From positions 339,156 to 403,155 of the forward strand of contig NZ_JAJNDV010000001.1 of the NCBI RefSeq assembly GCF_021043375.1: DNA of 64,000 nucleotides. Direction: 5' to 3'. This document shows, in pieces, positions 8,064 to 17,121 of the stretch (the first letter of the stretch is position 1; the number at the start of each line of letters is the position of its first letter). Below the pieces are notes generated by a model. The model was not told where the DNA came from. It did not search any database and saw nothing but the letters and a program-made list of their open reading frames with translations. The stretch comes from Sphingomonas sp. IC-56. GTDB taxonomy: Bacteria > Pseudomonadota > Alphaproteobacteria > Sphingomonadales > Sphingomonadaceae. A program made the translations under genes and the position numbers.

Positions 8064-9305
8064 TCAGCTCCGATCGAACGCCACCACCAGCCGCTCCGCG
8101 AACGCGCCGTTCTTGCGCAACCGCCCCGCACGCCCCGCCGCCCGTCGCAGCCCCGGCTGGCACAGCAGCGGCTTCAGCATCAGGTGCAGCGTCGCCAGGT
8201 TGATGTGCAGCCCGAAGCACTGGTGCAGCCCATAGCCGAAATGGATGTAGTCACTCGGCGGCCGCCGCACATCGAACTGCCTCGGATCAGCCACCCGCCG
8301 CGGGTCCATCATCGCCGAGGCGAAGGCGGCAAGCACCGTCTCCCCCGCCTTCACGCGCGCTTCATGCGCCGTCCCCCGCGCGATCACCCCATCGGCCAGC
8401 GCCACGCGCGGCAGCCCCGGCGCCAGCGGATCGAACCGCATCCCCTCCAGCACATAGGCCCGCAGCAGCGCGTCATCACCGGCCAGCGCCGCCGCCTGCG
8501 CCCCCGCAAGCGCTTGCGGGCGTCGCAACAGCTGCTCCATCGCCTGGGGCACCACCATCGGCGGCTGCGGCGGCCCGCCAACGATCATCCCCATCAGCGC
8601 GGTGCGGATCTCGACATCGCCAAAGCCGCTCTCTCCCGCCGCCTGCATCGCCAGCGCGCGCGACAGCACATCGTCCTTGCCCGGCGCCACCTTCCGCAGC
8701 GCGATCTGCGCATCGATATGCGCGCGCAGCGCCGGGGCGATCACCTCCACCTCCGCGCGGAGCGCAGGATCATTCCCCTGGTCGGCGAACTGGAACTCGA
8801 ACAGCCGCGTCGCCCACACGCGCAGGTCGCCACCCGCCGGCCATGGCACACCCAGATAATCGCTCAGCACCTCGAACGTGACTTGCCGCACCAGCGTGTC
8901 GACCACGTCGATCCGCCCGCCACTTGCCTGCACGACCTCGCCCGCCCGCCGCTCCACCCGCGCGGCAAGCGCCGGCAGGTCACCCGGCAACACCACTTTC
9001 CGGAGCGCCGCGACATCATGCCGGTATTGCGGCGTGTTCCCCATCCCCAGGAAGAACGGCTCGCCGCCCATGATCACGTCCAGCTTGGGGCCATAGGTCA
9101 CCCCAAACAGCGCATCATTCAGGAACACCTCGCGCACATCGTCATGGCGCGACGTCAGCACCATGCCCCCGACCCTCGCCACCGGCTTCCACCGCCGCAG
9201 GAACGCGAACGCATAAGGCATGGCCGAAAACACCATCTGCCCCAGCCACCGCTTGATCCCCCTGGGCCCAGGCCGCAGCACGTCGGTCGAGGTCAGCGGA
9301 TTCAC
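8064..9305 (-). CDS. Cytochrome P450, peroxygenase-like I-helix
   Basis: A haem-thiolate protein of 413 aa without signal or membrane anchor. The Cys loop FGYGLHQCFGLH places the haem ligand near residue 363, and EGMRF supplies the ExxR pair. In the I-helix, the usual AGxxT oxygen-activation motif reads VGGPPQPPM. The acid-alcohol pair is missing and prolines break the helix. In known P450s this loss goes with H2O2 use or isomerase/lyase chemistry. The start is GTG 9305, overlapping the DyP stop (GTGA), so it is translationally coupled to the peroxidase. The substrate is unknown; a fatty-acid hydroperoxide or peroxide-driven oxidation is inferred. Confidence 0.88.
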   Translation of the reverse strand: MNPLTSTDVLRPGPRGIKRWLGQMVFSAMPYAFAFLRRWKPVARVGGMVLTSRHDDVREVFLNDALFGVTYGPKLDVIMGGEPFFLGMGNTPQYRHDVAALRKVVLPGDLPALAARVERRAGEVVQASGGRIDVVDTLVRQVTFEVLSDYLGVPWPAGGDLRVWATRLFEFQFADQGNDPALRAEVEVIAPALRAHIDAQIALRKVAPGKDDVLSRALAMQAAGESGFGDVEIRTALMGMIVGGPPQPPMVVPQAMEQLLRRPQALAGAQAAALAGDDALLRAYVLEGMRFDPLAPGLPRVALADGVIARGTAHEARVKAGETVLAAFASAMMDPRRVADPRQFDVRRPPSDYIHFGYGLHQCFGLHINLATLHLMLKPLLCQPGLRRAAGRAGRLRKNGAFAERLVVAFDRS

Positions 9306-10912
9306 AGCGCCTCCAGATATCGCAGCGCCGGCATGCTCGGCAGAAAGAAATATTCCCCGCCCGCCATCTGCACAAAGGTTTCGACCTCCACGATCCGCCG
9401 CAACGGCGTCTCGGGAATGGTCAGCTGGCCCTTGGGCCCGATCAGCGGATCGACTTCGTCGTACAGCGTCGCAAAATTGGGATTGAGCACCCAGGTCTGC
9501 TGCACGAACTCGAACTGGCGCGTGATGTCGGTGTTGAGGCAGATGAACAGCAGCCCGCGGTCGACGCCATCGTCCACGGTCGGGTCGGCAATGGTCGGCC
9601 CGAACTTGCGCGCCCGGCGCAGGATGCGGTGGTTCTTGGACGCGTCGAGCAGCGTCTGCTTGTCGGCAGGCGTCGGCGCCAGCCCGTCGCGCGGATTGCC
9701 CCGCCGCACATGGCTGCCCAGCGGGCACCCCTGCCCCAATCGGTCGCGGTCCCAGAAGCCGAATTCGTTGTCGGGCTGGTCGTAACGGTTGGGCGGCAGC
9801 GTGCCCGCGGGGCACAGCAGATTGCCGTCGCGGTCGCGCCCCACCACCCGCGATGCGATCCAGTCCTGATCAATCTGCGCACTATGTTCGGGGTCATCCT
9901 GCGTGATCCGCGCGGCATTGGCGCGCATCGATTGCCAAAAGGCGGCGACATCCTGCTTCAGCTCGCGCACCACCATGTAGCTGCCGTTCAGCCCAAGGTC
10001 GAAAAACCCTTCGCCGCGCGGATGCGGCTTCAGCCCAGCGCTGCGCGCAGCATCGCCATCGGGCACCACCGGCCCCGCGGCGACTTCGTTATGGCCGTTC
10101 TTGTGGCCCATCAGGATCTCGCCCAATGGCACGCCGTTCCACGGATCGTTGGGCGCATCCGCCCCGCCCATCGTGACCACACCGGCCTCAAAGGGCTGGG
10201 GCTGCGACACACCATCGGCAAAGCCGAAATGCTCGCGCGCGATCCCGCGTTCATCCAGCCGCAGCTCCAGCGGCAGTCGGTGCACCACGCGCACGCCGTG
10301 CGGCGCCAACGTCTCGCTCACCGCCGCGCACCACGCGTCGGCGCTCGCCTCGTCCGCCTCGTACAGCAACAACAGCGCGTGGACGGTCACCGGCGTCGTG
10401 ACCCGCTGCTCAGCGGGCGCGGGACCATCCTCGTCGAACGCGTGCGCGTCATCGCCGATCGTCGCGGCATCCAGCGGCGTGTTGCCGCTCCACTTGGGAC
10501 CACCCGGGATCACCGTCTCCAGCCACTTGCCTTCGCGCCGATCGCCCAGCCGGCGCAGCCGGTCCTCCTGGAACATGCCTTCCTTGAACGGCCGGTCGAA
10601 CGAGGCGAGCGTATTCGCGCCCAGCCCCATTTTCCGGAGCCCTTCCCAGGTAAGGCCGATCGCCGCCGATCGCGGGTCCTTGCCATCGGCATCGGTGATC
10701 GGCGCCACGCCCTGCAGTGCCGCCAGCCACGCTCCACCCTTGTCGCGCAGCGCACCGTCCCATCCGAACGCGAGGAACAGCGCGCGGCCCGTGGGCAGCG
10801 TGGCAAAGCCGCTCACCACCATGCCTTGCGTATCCGCGTCATACGGCGGCGCCAGCTTCCAGCTCGGCGGCCCCTTCGCGCCCGGCGCGCTGCTCACAGG
10901 TCCTCGATCCAT
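9302..10912 (-). CDS. DyP-type haem peroxidase
   Basis: A dye-decolorising peroxidase homologue of 536 aa, with no signal peptide visible. The distal motif FGFADGVSQP (GxxDG, catalytic Asp) is near residue 232. The proximal haem His is in GSHVRRGNPR (near residue 401), with the conserved Arg beside it. The length and long inserts place it with large DyPs rather than EfeB. ATG 10912 is preceded by AAGGAGG at seven bases and lies inside the end of the upstream gene. A GTG at 10897 is a possible alternative. It is the middle gene of a tightly overlapping operon with an unrecognised membrane protein and a P450. Confidence 0.9.
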   Translation of the reverse strand: MDRGPVSSAPGAKGPPSWKLAPPYDADTQGMVVSGFATLPTGRALFLAFGWDGALRDKGGAWLAALQGVAPITDADGKDPRSAAIGLTWEGLRKMGLGANTLASFDRPFKEGMFQEDRLRRLGDRREGKWLETVIPGGPKWSGNTPLDAATIGDDAHAFDEDGPAPAEQRVTTPVTVHALLLLYEADEASADAWCAAVSETLAPHGVRVVHRLPLELRLDERGIAREHFGFADGVSQPQPFEAGVVTMGGADAPNDPWNGVPLGEILMGHKNGHNEVAAGPVVPDGDAARSAGLKPHPRGEGFFDLGLNGSYMVVRELKQDVAAFWQSMRANAARITQDDPEHSAQIDQDWIASRVVGRDRDGNLLCPAGTLPPNRYDQPDNEFGFWDRDRLGQGCPLGSHVRRGNPRDGLAPTPADKQTLLDASKNHRILRRARKFGPTIADPTVDDGVDRGLLFICLNTDITRQFEFVQQTWVLNPNFATLYDEVDPLIGPKGQLTIPETPLRRIVEVETFVQMAGGEYFFLPSMPALRYLEAL

Positions 10913-12519
10913 AGCGCGGCCTCCTTGTCGGTCAGGGTCGGTTTCCGCAGCCCCAGCGCGATGCGGTAATTGCGCTCGATCTGGTCGGCGGTCAGATCCT
11001 TGTACGCCGAATACCAGAAGCGGCTGACCGTCATCGAATGCCGCGCCCATTGCTTGAACTGGCTGCCATGGCTCGCCCCGTCCTTGACCAGGAAGCGCGT
11101 GGGCGGAAAGCCGACGCCACAGCTCCAGGCGAGCGTCAGCCCAGCATGCGCCTTCTCGATGAAGTCATCGAGATAGCTTTCCCAGGTCTGGTCGAAGTTG
11201 GAAAAGAACATCAGCCGGCTGCCATTGTTGACCCGGGCCCAGTGCGCGAAATGGATGGTGCGCATTGATCCCAGATAGCCGCTGCGCGCGATGATCCGCA
11301 GCAACAGCCCCAGCCCCAGATGGCCGACGCGGATCAGCACCGCGCGCAGGATGCCCGGCTTGATCAGCACGATGGAGCCCATGTGATTCTGCGGGATCCA
11401 GTCCTCGCGCCGCGCCATCTCACGCAGCATCCTGTCGTCCACCGGCGGCGCGTCCTGCGACGAATCGCTGCGCTCCAGCACGCGCAGCCAGAACACCAGT
11501 CCAGCCACCGTAACCGGCAGGCTCACCAGCCCCCAGGCCAGCCACTCCAACATCCCGCGCCACGCGTCCATCGCCGCGCGCCCGGTCAGCAGCATCGACA
11601 CCGGCGTGCCGATCGCGCCCACCACGATCAGGTAGACCAGCAGGAACAGCGCGAGCGGCAGCAATTGCTTGAAGAACAGCGTCAGGAAACTGAACCGCGT
11701 CGGCGTCGCCGTGCCCGGCAGCGCAACGCCGATCCGCTTCAGCGCCATCGCAAATCCTGCGAACAGCACCGCCATCAGGATCAGGTAGCGGGGCCAGGGC
11801 ATCTCGAAGATCAGGATCAGCCCGGGCAGCGACAGCGCGAACACCAGCGCCAGCACGAACCCGGTCAGCCGCGCCCAGTCGCCGACATTCTCCGCAGTAG
11901 TGATACGCGGCGGCGCCTTGTCGCCCAGCCAGCCGAAATGCGGCAACAGCGCCGCGCGCAGCAGCGCGTGGATCGCGCTCGGGGTCATGCGCCGATACGG
12001 GTTCGGCCCAGCGCCTGGCTTGCCGGCAAGCTCCACCCGCGTCGCCTTGAACAGCGCCGCTTCGCTCAGGATGCGGTCGCGCGCCATGCCGCGATTGCCA
12101 TGGTGGTACACGCTCGGCGTCAGCGACCGCGCTTCCAGATAGGGTGCAATCGGCGCGCGCGAGCCGGGCTCGGTGACGGCCCGGTACAGCTCCCCGTCGC
12201 GCGTCAGCGGCTGCTTGCAGCACCGCAGCATCACCCGCAGATCCTCTCCGATCGCCGCTTCCAGCTGCGCCCAGAACGGGCCTCGCTCGCCATCGAAATT
12301 GGCCTCGATCACGAACAACGGATCGTAATCGAACCCCGGAAACACGCTCAACGACAGGAAGTGCAGCGCCGGCACCCGCGTCAGGAAGTCGGCGAACGGC
12401 CCCACCCCGCCCGACGGATCGGTGCTGCGCCGGTCGCGCAGTGCGTCGAGCAGGCTCGATAAATGGTCATAGCTCTCGGGCTTCACCTCGAGCGCCACGG
12501 ACAGCGTCGTCTGCCGCAT
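10894..12519 (-). CDS. Unrecognised membrane protein leading the DyP-P450 operon
   Basis: A 541-aa protein whose family I do not recognise. Residues 1-200 look soluble and contain a strand-rich start (TTLSVALEVKPESYDHL) and LHFLSLSVFPGFDYDPLFV, reminiscent of a dimeric alpha/beta-barrel. About four hydrophobic segments follow (roughly 219-270, 285-315, 325-352). The C-terminal 150 residues are again soluble and aromatic-rich (TIHFAHWARVNNGSRLMFF, FSNFDQTWESYLDDF). This half recalls sequences that accompany bacterial haem peroxidase clusters. Its stop overlaps the DyP coding start, so all three gene products are probably made together, perhaps at the membrane. Confidence 0.8.
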   Translation of the reverse strand: MRQTTLSVALEVKPESYDHLSSLLDALRDRRSTDPSGGVGPFADFLTRVPALHFLSLSVFPGFDYDPLFVIEANFDGERGPFWAQLEAAIGEDLRVMLRCCKQPLTRDGELYRAVTEPGSRAPIAPYLEARSLTPSVYHHGNRGMARDRILSEAALFKATRVELAGKPGAGPNPYRRMTPSAIHALLRAALLPHFGWLGDKAPPRITTAENVGDWARLTGFVLALVFALSLPGLILIFEMPWPRYLILMAVLFAGFAMALKRIGVALPGTATPTRFSFLTLFFKQLLPLALFLLVYLIVVGAIGTPVSMLLTGRAAMDAWRGMLEWLAWGLVSLPVTVAGLVFWLRVLERSDSSQDAPPVDDRMLREMARREDWIPQNHMGSIVLIKPGILRAVLIRVGHLGLGLLLRIIARSGYLGSMRTIHFAHWARVNNGSRLMFFSNFDQTWESYLDDFIEKAHAGLTLAWSCGVGFPPTRFLVKDGASHGSQFKQWARHSMTVSRFWYSAYKDLTADQIERNYRIALGLRKPTLTDKEAALWIEDL

Positions 12520-12670
12520 GATGTTCCCCCTGACGGCTGGCCCCCACCAACCGGATCAAGCGAACTGTCTCACGCGAAATCCTACAAGAACAGTACAAAA
12601 TCACGCTCCGGACGAACCGCATCCAAAACGGGACCTTCTAGTTGCACCAATTCAATTCGATCAACGACTT

Positions 12671-12698
12671 AACAAAAGCCCCGGCACTAGGCCGGGGC
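12671..12698 (-). terminator. Rho-independent terminator of the type I secretion operon
   Basis: On the minus strand, GCCCCGGCC-TAG-TGCCGGGGC is followed by TTTTGTT. It lies 35 bases past the stop of the last gene (12734). The stem uses the same CCCCGGC core as the dispersed palindromes. Confidence 0.75.
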
Positions 12699-12733
12699 AA
12701 TATGGACCTTCTTCTCGGGCCTCTATCGGACAC

Positions 12734-13900
12734 TCAACCAAAGCCGCCATGGTCGAACGAGTCCAATCCGGTGTCGACGCTCAGCAGCGAATCCGCATCG
12801 CTGTTCAGCCCCAGCAACGCGCCATCACCGCTCAGGTCCACGTTGATCAGCGCCGCATCTTCGTCTTCATAGCTGCTGTCAGACTGCGACCCGCCTAGAT
12901 CGTTCTCCACGTCGAACCCGGCACTGTTCACCTGGTCATAGCTCGAACTCGACCCGTCGCTTCCAGTCTCGGAAGCATGGTATTCGCTCTGCGCGTCACC
13001 CTCCAGGAAGGTGTCCAGATCGATCGTCAGCTCCGACGAATTCGACGTCTCGCCATCCGCACTCTCGCTCGTGTTCTGCGTGCCCTCGATCGTCAGCCCC
13101 GCGACCGAGTCCAGCGTGCCGAGCAGCGATCCGGACTCGCTGCTGCTGTCGCCATCGTCATTGCTCTCGATCGAACTGCCGGTGCCGCCCAGCAGCCCGT
13201 TCAGGCCAAGCTCGGTCGACAGCGAGCCGCTGTCCGAACTGCTGCTGCTCCCATCGGCATTCTCGATGTCGGTCGAGCTGGTCTCGCCGTTCACCAGCGC
13301 AGCCGCCTCAAACGCGCCAACCAGCGCGCCGGAGTCGCTGCTGGTGCTGCCGCCTTCGTCGCCGGTGGTCGCGTTGGCATTGTTCATCGCCGCACCGAAC
13401 ATCGCGCCGACATCCAGGCCGCCGGTGAACGAAGCGGAATCCGTGCTCACGCTGCTGCCATCGGCAAACTCGGTATCGTTTGAACTGGACTGGCTGTTCA
13501 GCGTGCCATCGGCATAGCTGTCGCCCATCACGCCATTGTCCGAGCTGCCGATGGTCTGCTCGTACCCACCCGGCTCACCCCCCGTCGTGATCGAGCTTCC
13601 CTGCTCGCTCAGATTGTAGCTTGTGCCGGTGTCGAAGCTCAAATCCTGCGCGCTGCTATCCGACGACGTGCTCGTCACGTCGTTCGACGCAGGCTGGGCA
13701 GGTTCCGCGGCCGATTGCGGCACGGGCTCCACCGGCGCGATCGGGGCTCCGGAAGCTGGCGTCGCCGCGGCCGGCGCTTCTGGCGCGGCAGGCTGGGGGC
13801 TGCCCTCCAGCGTGCTGGCGCTCATGGTTCCTTCGGCGTTCCCGGGCCCGCCCATCGGCTGCGGGGCCTCGGCGGCGGTTGGTTCAGCGTATTCAGCCAT
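12734..13900 (-). CDS. Ser/Asp/Gly-rich acidic protein, putative type I secretion substrate
   Basis: 388 residues with no Lys, Arg, Cys or Trp and only two His, hence extremely acidic. The first 75 residues are Ala/Pro-rich. The rest is a chain of imperfect units made of a Ser/Asp/Thr/Asn stretch (for example ADGSSSSSDSGSLS) followed by a short hydrophobic stretch (LGLNGLLGG). The end is DSLLSVDTGLDSFDHGGFG. There are no GGxGxD RTX nonapeptides and no signal peptide. It is the last gene of the exporter operon, 44 bases after the HlyD gene, which is a usual place for cargo. Secretion by the adjacent system is inferred. The function is unknown; an adhesin or matrix role is possible. Confidence 0.8.
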   Translation of the reverse strand: MAEYAEPTAAEAPQPMGGPGNAEGTMSASTLEGSPQPAAPEAPAAATPASGAPIAPVEPVPQSAAEPAQPASNDVTSTSSDSSAQDLSFDTGTSYNLSEQGSSITTGGEPGGYEQTIGSSDNGVMGDSYADGTLNSQSSSNDTEFADGSSVSTDSASFTGGLDVGAMFGAAMNNANATTGDEGGSTSSDSGALVGAFEAAALVNGETSSTDIENADGSSSSSDSGSLSTELGLNGLLGGTGSSIESNDDGDSSSESGSLLGTLDSVAGLTIEGTQNTSESADGETSNSSELTIDLDTFLEGDAQSEYHASETGSDGSSSSYDQVNSAGFDVENDLGGSQSDSSYEDEDAALINVDLSGDGALLGLNSDADSLLSVDTGLDSFDHGGFG

Positions 13901-13944
13901 TGCTCATGCTCCTTGTACATGCTCTCCACGGGGCGCCTGGCGGC

Positions 13945-15288
13945 TCATTCCTCGCGGAAGCTCTTGCTCATCGCGTCGCTGAACGGGGAGAAGAGATAGT
14001 CCAGCAGCGTGCGGTCATGCGTCTTGATGTTGACGCTCGCCGGAATGCCGGGCTGCAACTCCACTCCCGCCTGACGCAGGATCGAAGGGTCGTTGAGCGC
14101 GATCTGCGCCTTGTAATAGCCCGCGCCGCCGCTCCCGCCGTCGACCCGCGCGGGGGACAACGTGACCACCCGCCCCTTGAACGTGCTCTGCCCATGGGGA
14201 TTGACGGTGGAAAAGCGCACGGTGGCTTCCTGGCCCAGCCGCACATCGTCGATATCGTCGGGCGCGATCTGCACGTCGACGATCATCGCCCGGCCGTTCG
14301 GCACGATCTCCATCAGCGTCTTGCCGCCGCTGATCACCTGGCCCGGCCCGACATCGGCAACGCCCGAGACACGCCCGTCGACTGGCGCGCGCATGACGTC
14401 GAGATCGGCATAATAACGCGTGACGTCCAGCTGCGGGCTCACCTGGGCCAGCTGATCCTGCACCGACTTCAGTTCCGAAACGGTGCTCATCTGCTGCCCG
14501 TCGGTGGTCTTGCGCAGGCTCAGCTCAGCCTCACGCACCGCCGCCTCGCTTGCCGCCACATCGGCCTTCAACTGCGCCTCGTTGCGCTCGAGCGACCGGA
14601 TCGTGGTCTTGCGCGCAAAGCCCTTGGCGAACAGCATGCGATAATCGCCCAGTTCGTCCTGGATCAGCGCCAGCTGCTGTGCCGACGCCGCCGCTCGCGC
14701 CCGTGCCGAGGCCACTCGCGAGGTGGAAATGTCCTGGTCCGCGCTCAACAGCGAACGGTGCTTGTCGAAGATCGCCCGCTGCGCGATCATCGCGTCGCGC
14801 ACCGCCGGATCGTTCCACCGCGCCGTCAGGTCCGGCGGAAACGTCAGCACTGCCCTGCCGTCGCGCTCGGCCAGCAGCCGCGCCTCGGTCGCGCGCAGCG
14901 CATCACGCCGCGCCTGCGCCTGCTTCAGCTGCGCGCCCGACTTGACGCCGTTCAGCCGGGCCAGCGGTTGCCCCGCCTTCACCATCTGCCCTTCATGAAC
15001 CAGCATCTCGCCGACCAGGCCCGAAGAGGCAGGCTGGATCAGCACCTTCGACCCGCTGACCGACACCTCGCCATTCGCCACCGCCGCGCCCGAAATCGGC
15101 ACGAAGGCGGCAAACAGCAGGAACAGCCCCAGGAACACCGCCGCGCCGATCAGACCAAAACGGATCGCGCGCCCCGCATCGTCGAGCGGCCGCACGTCCA
15201 GCCGCCGCATGCGGCGCTCGATCAGCCGGCGGGGCAAGGGCAGCGATGCGCCGCTCGGTCCACCGAAATGGGGGAATTCCAGCTTCAT
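13945..15288 (-). CDS. HlyD-family type I secretion periplasmic adaptor
   Basis: The membrane-fusion subunit (447 aa) that links the inner-membrane ABC exporter to an outer-membrane channel. It has a cytoplasmic N-terminus of about 55 residues, a single TM segment (AAVFLGLFLLFAAFVPI), a lipoyl half-motif VHEGQMVKAGQPLARLNG, a long coiled-coil hairpin (about residues 120-290, Ala/Arg/Gln/Glu-rich) and a C-terminal beta domain typical of PrtE/HlyD adaptors. Its ATG overlaps the ABC gene stop (ATGA). No TolC-like gene is in this operon, so the outer channel must come from elsewhere in the genome. Confidence 0.93.
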   Translation of the reverse strand: MKLEFPHFGGPSGASLPLPRRLIERRMRRLDVRPLDDAGRAIRFGLIGAAVFLGLFLLFAAFVPISGAAVANGEVSVSGSKVLIQPASSGLVGEMLVHEGQMVKAGQPLARLNGVKSGAQLKQAQARRDALRATEARLLAERDGRAVLTFPPDLTARWNDPAVRDAMIAQRAIFDKHRSLLSADQDISTSRVASARARAAASAQQLALIQDELGDYRMLFAKGFARKTTIRSLERNEAQLKADVAASEAAVREAELSLRKTTDGQQMSTVSELKSVQDQLAQVSPQLDVTRYYADLDVMRAPVDGRVSGVADVGPGQVISGGKTLMEIVPNGRAMIVDVQIAPDDIDDVRLGQEATVRFSTVNPHGQSTFKGRVVTLSPARVDGGSGGAGYYKAQIALNDPSILRQAGVELQPGIPASVNIKTHDRTLLDYLFSPFSDAMSKSFREE

Positions 15289-17114
15289 GGTTCGGTCACC
15301 TCCACCACCGGTTCGCGCGAGACGGATCGGACGATCTCGGTACGCACCTTGCGGAACACCCGCGCCCGCGGCCCATCGAGTTGCAGCTCGCCATTGTTGA
15401 GCACGATGACGCGATCGACATGCGCGATCGGGTTCAGGCGGTGCGCGATCAGCACGATGGTCGAGCCTTCGTCCTTCAGCGTCTGGAGCGCGGCGGCGAG
15501 CGCTTCCTCACCCTCGGCGTCCAGGTGCGCGTTGGGCTCGTCGAGCACCAGCAGTCGCGGCGATCCGAACATCGCCCGCGCCAGCCCGATCCGCTGGCGC
15601 TGCCCGCCCGACAAGCCGCCGCCGCCGGCACCCAGCTCGGTCTCATAGCCTTCGGGAAGCGCCATGATCATGTCGTGGACGTTCGCGCGCTGCGCCGCCT
15701 TGATCACTTCGTCGTCGGGCGCATCGGTGAATCGGGCAATGTTCTCACGGATCGTGCCGGGGAACAGCCCCACGGTCTGCGACAGGTAGCCGACATAGCG
15801 CGACAGGTTCTCGGCGGTCCAATGCCGCCCTTCTACGCCCCCAAGCAACACCTTGCCCTGCGTCGGGTCGGTCGCGGTGACCATCAGGTGCGCGAGGCAC
15901 GACTTGCCTGCACCCGAAGGGCCGACGATGCCGATCGCCTCGCCTGCGACGATCTCCAGATTGATGTTCTTGAGCGACGGCCGCTTGGAGCCTGGGGGCA
16001 CATAGAACATGTCGCGGATCGAAATATCCACGTCGCGGTCCGGCAGCTTCATCCGCGTCGCTGGCGGCGGCGTGAGTTGCAGCGCCTTCTGCACGCGCCG
16101 GCCCGCCTGCACGGCGTTGGCAATGGTCCGCCAGCCCGACACCGCCACTTCGAGCGGAGCGAGCGCGCGCCCGAGCAGCATGTTCGCGGCAAAGATGCTG
16201 GCGGGCAGCATCGATCCCTCGATCACCAGATAGCCGCCGATTCCGATCATCGAGCTTTGCAGCACCAGCCGAAGGAAGCGGATGGAAGATGCGAAGTCGG
16301 CGTTGCGGTCGCTGCCCTCGGCCTGACGCCGCATCATCGTGTCGCGGTCGACGTGCCAGCGCACCGCAAGCCGGTCGGCCATGCCCATGCCGCGCACGGG
16401 TCCGGCATGGCGCGCCACCGCGTCGGTGAACAGGTAGCTGCGGTTGGCCGCTTCGCTGGCGATCTTGGAACTCTCGCGCGTCGCCCGGTCGTTCCAGAAC
16501 GCCATCGCCATCAGCATCAGCGCGCCGGCAATCGCCACGCCGCCCAGCAGCGGATGGATGATGAACAGCACCAGCAGGAACAGCGGCATCCACGGCACGT
16601 CGAAGAAGAACTGCGCGCCCTGCCCCGCCAGCGCAGATCGGAACGCGTCCAGATCGCGCAGCGTCTGGGCATTGCGCATCGCCGCGCCGGCCTTGGGCGC
16701 GCCATCGATCGTCGCCTGGAACACGCGGTGCGCCAGGATGCGGTCCAGCCGGGCCGCGGCACGGATCAGGATGCGCGCACGCACTGCGTCGAACACCGCC
16801 ATGGTGCCGAGCGCCAGCAACAGGGCAAAGCTCAACGCGATCAGCGTGGTCACGCTGCCGCTCGGGATCACCCGCTGATAGATCTGGATGAGGTAGATGG
16901 GCGAAGCGAGGAACAACAGGTTCACGCCGCCCGAGAAGATACCCGCGGCGATCAACAGCTTCTTGCACTGACCCAGAGCAGAGGCGAACTCGTCGCCCTG
17001 CTTCAGCTCGGCCGAGCGCATCGCACTATCGAGTGCGATGACTTCGGCGGCGGCATCATCCAGCCGCTCCTTGTATTCCTGCGCTTCAGCCGGCGTGGTC
17101 GGTTCTGACTTCAT
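15285..17114 (-). CDS. Type I secretion ABC permease/ATPase (PrtD family)
   Basis: The inner-membrane exporter of 609 aa with fused TM and nucleotide-binding domains. An N-terminal cytoplasmic region of about 70 residues lacks a C39 peptidase, so no leader peptide is cut. TM helices occupy roughly residues 80-330. The NBD has Walker A GPSGAGKS (near 396), Q-loop SQTVGLFPG, signature LSGGQRQRIG, Walker B LLVLDEP (near 522) and switch His in IAHRLN. ATG 17114 is seven bases after the upstream stop, with GAGG nearby; the longer reading upstream overlaps that gene. It is coupled to the HlyD gene by overlap. Confidence 0.94.
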   Translation of the reverse strand: MKSEPTTPAEAQEYKERLDDAAAEVIALDSAMRSAELKQGDEFASALGQCKKLLIAAGIFSGGVNLLFLASPIYLIQIYQRVIPSGSVTTLIALSFALLLALGTMAVFDAVRARILIRAAARLDRILAHRVFQATIDGAPKAGAAMRNAQTLRDLDAFRSALAGQGAQFFFDVPWMPLFLLVLFIIHPLLGGVAIAGALMLMAMAFWNDRATRESSKIASEAANRSYLFTDAVARHAGPVRGMGMADRLAVRWHVDRDTMMRRQAEGSDRNADFASSIRFLRLVLQSSMIGIGGYLVIEGSMLPASIFAANMLLGRALAPLEVAVSGWRTIANAVQAGRRVQKALQLTPPPATRMKLPDRDVDISIRDMFYVPPGSKRPSLKNINLEIVAGEAIGIVGPSGAGKSCLAHLMVTATDPTQGKVLLGGVEGRHWTAENLSRYVGYLSQTVGLFPGTIRENIARFTDAPDDEVIKAAQRANVHDMIMALPEGYETELGAGGGGLSGGQRQRIGLARAMFGSPRLLVLDEPNAHLDAEGEEALAAALQTLKDEGSTIVLIAHRLNPIAHVDRVIVLNNGELQLDGPRARVFRKVRTEIVRSVSREPVVEVTEP

Positions 17115-17121
17115 ACGCGCC

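Noticed and set aside
12734..13900. RTX adhesin or haemolysin identity for the Ser/Asp-rich protein
   Set aside because: No GGxGxDxxx nonapeptide is present, and the repeats are Ser/Asp stretches without the calcium-roll spacing.
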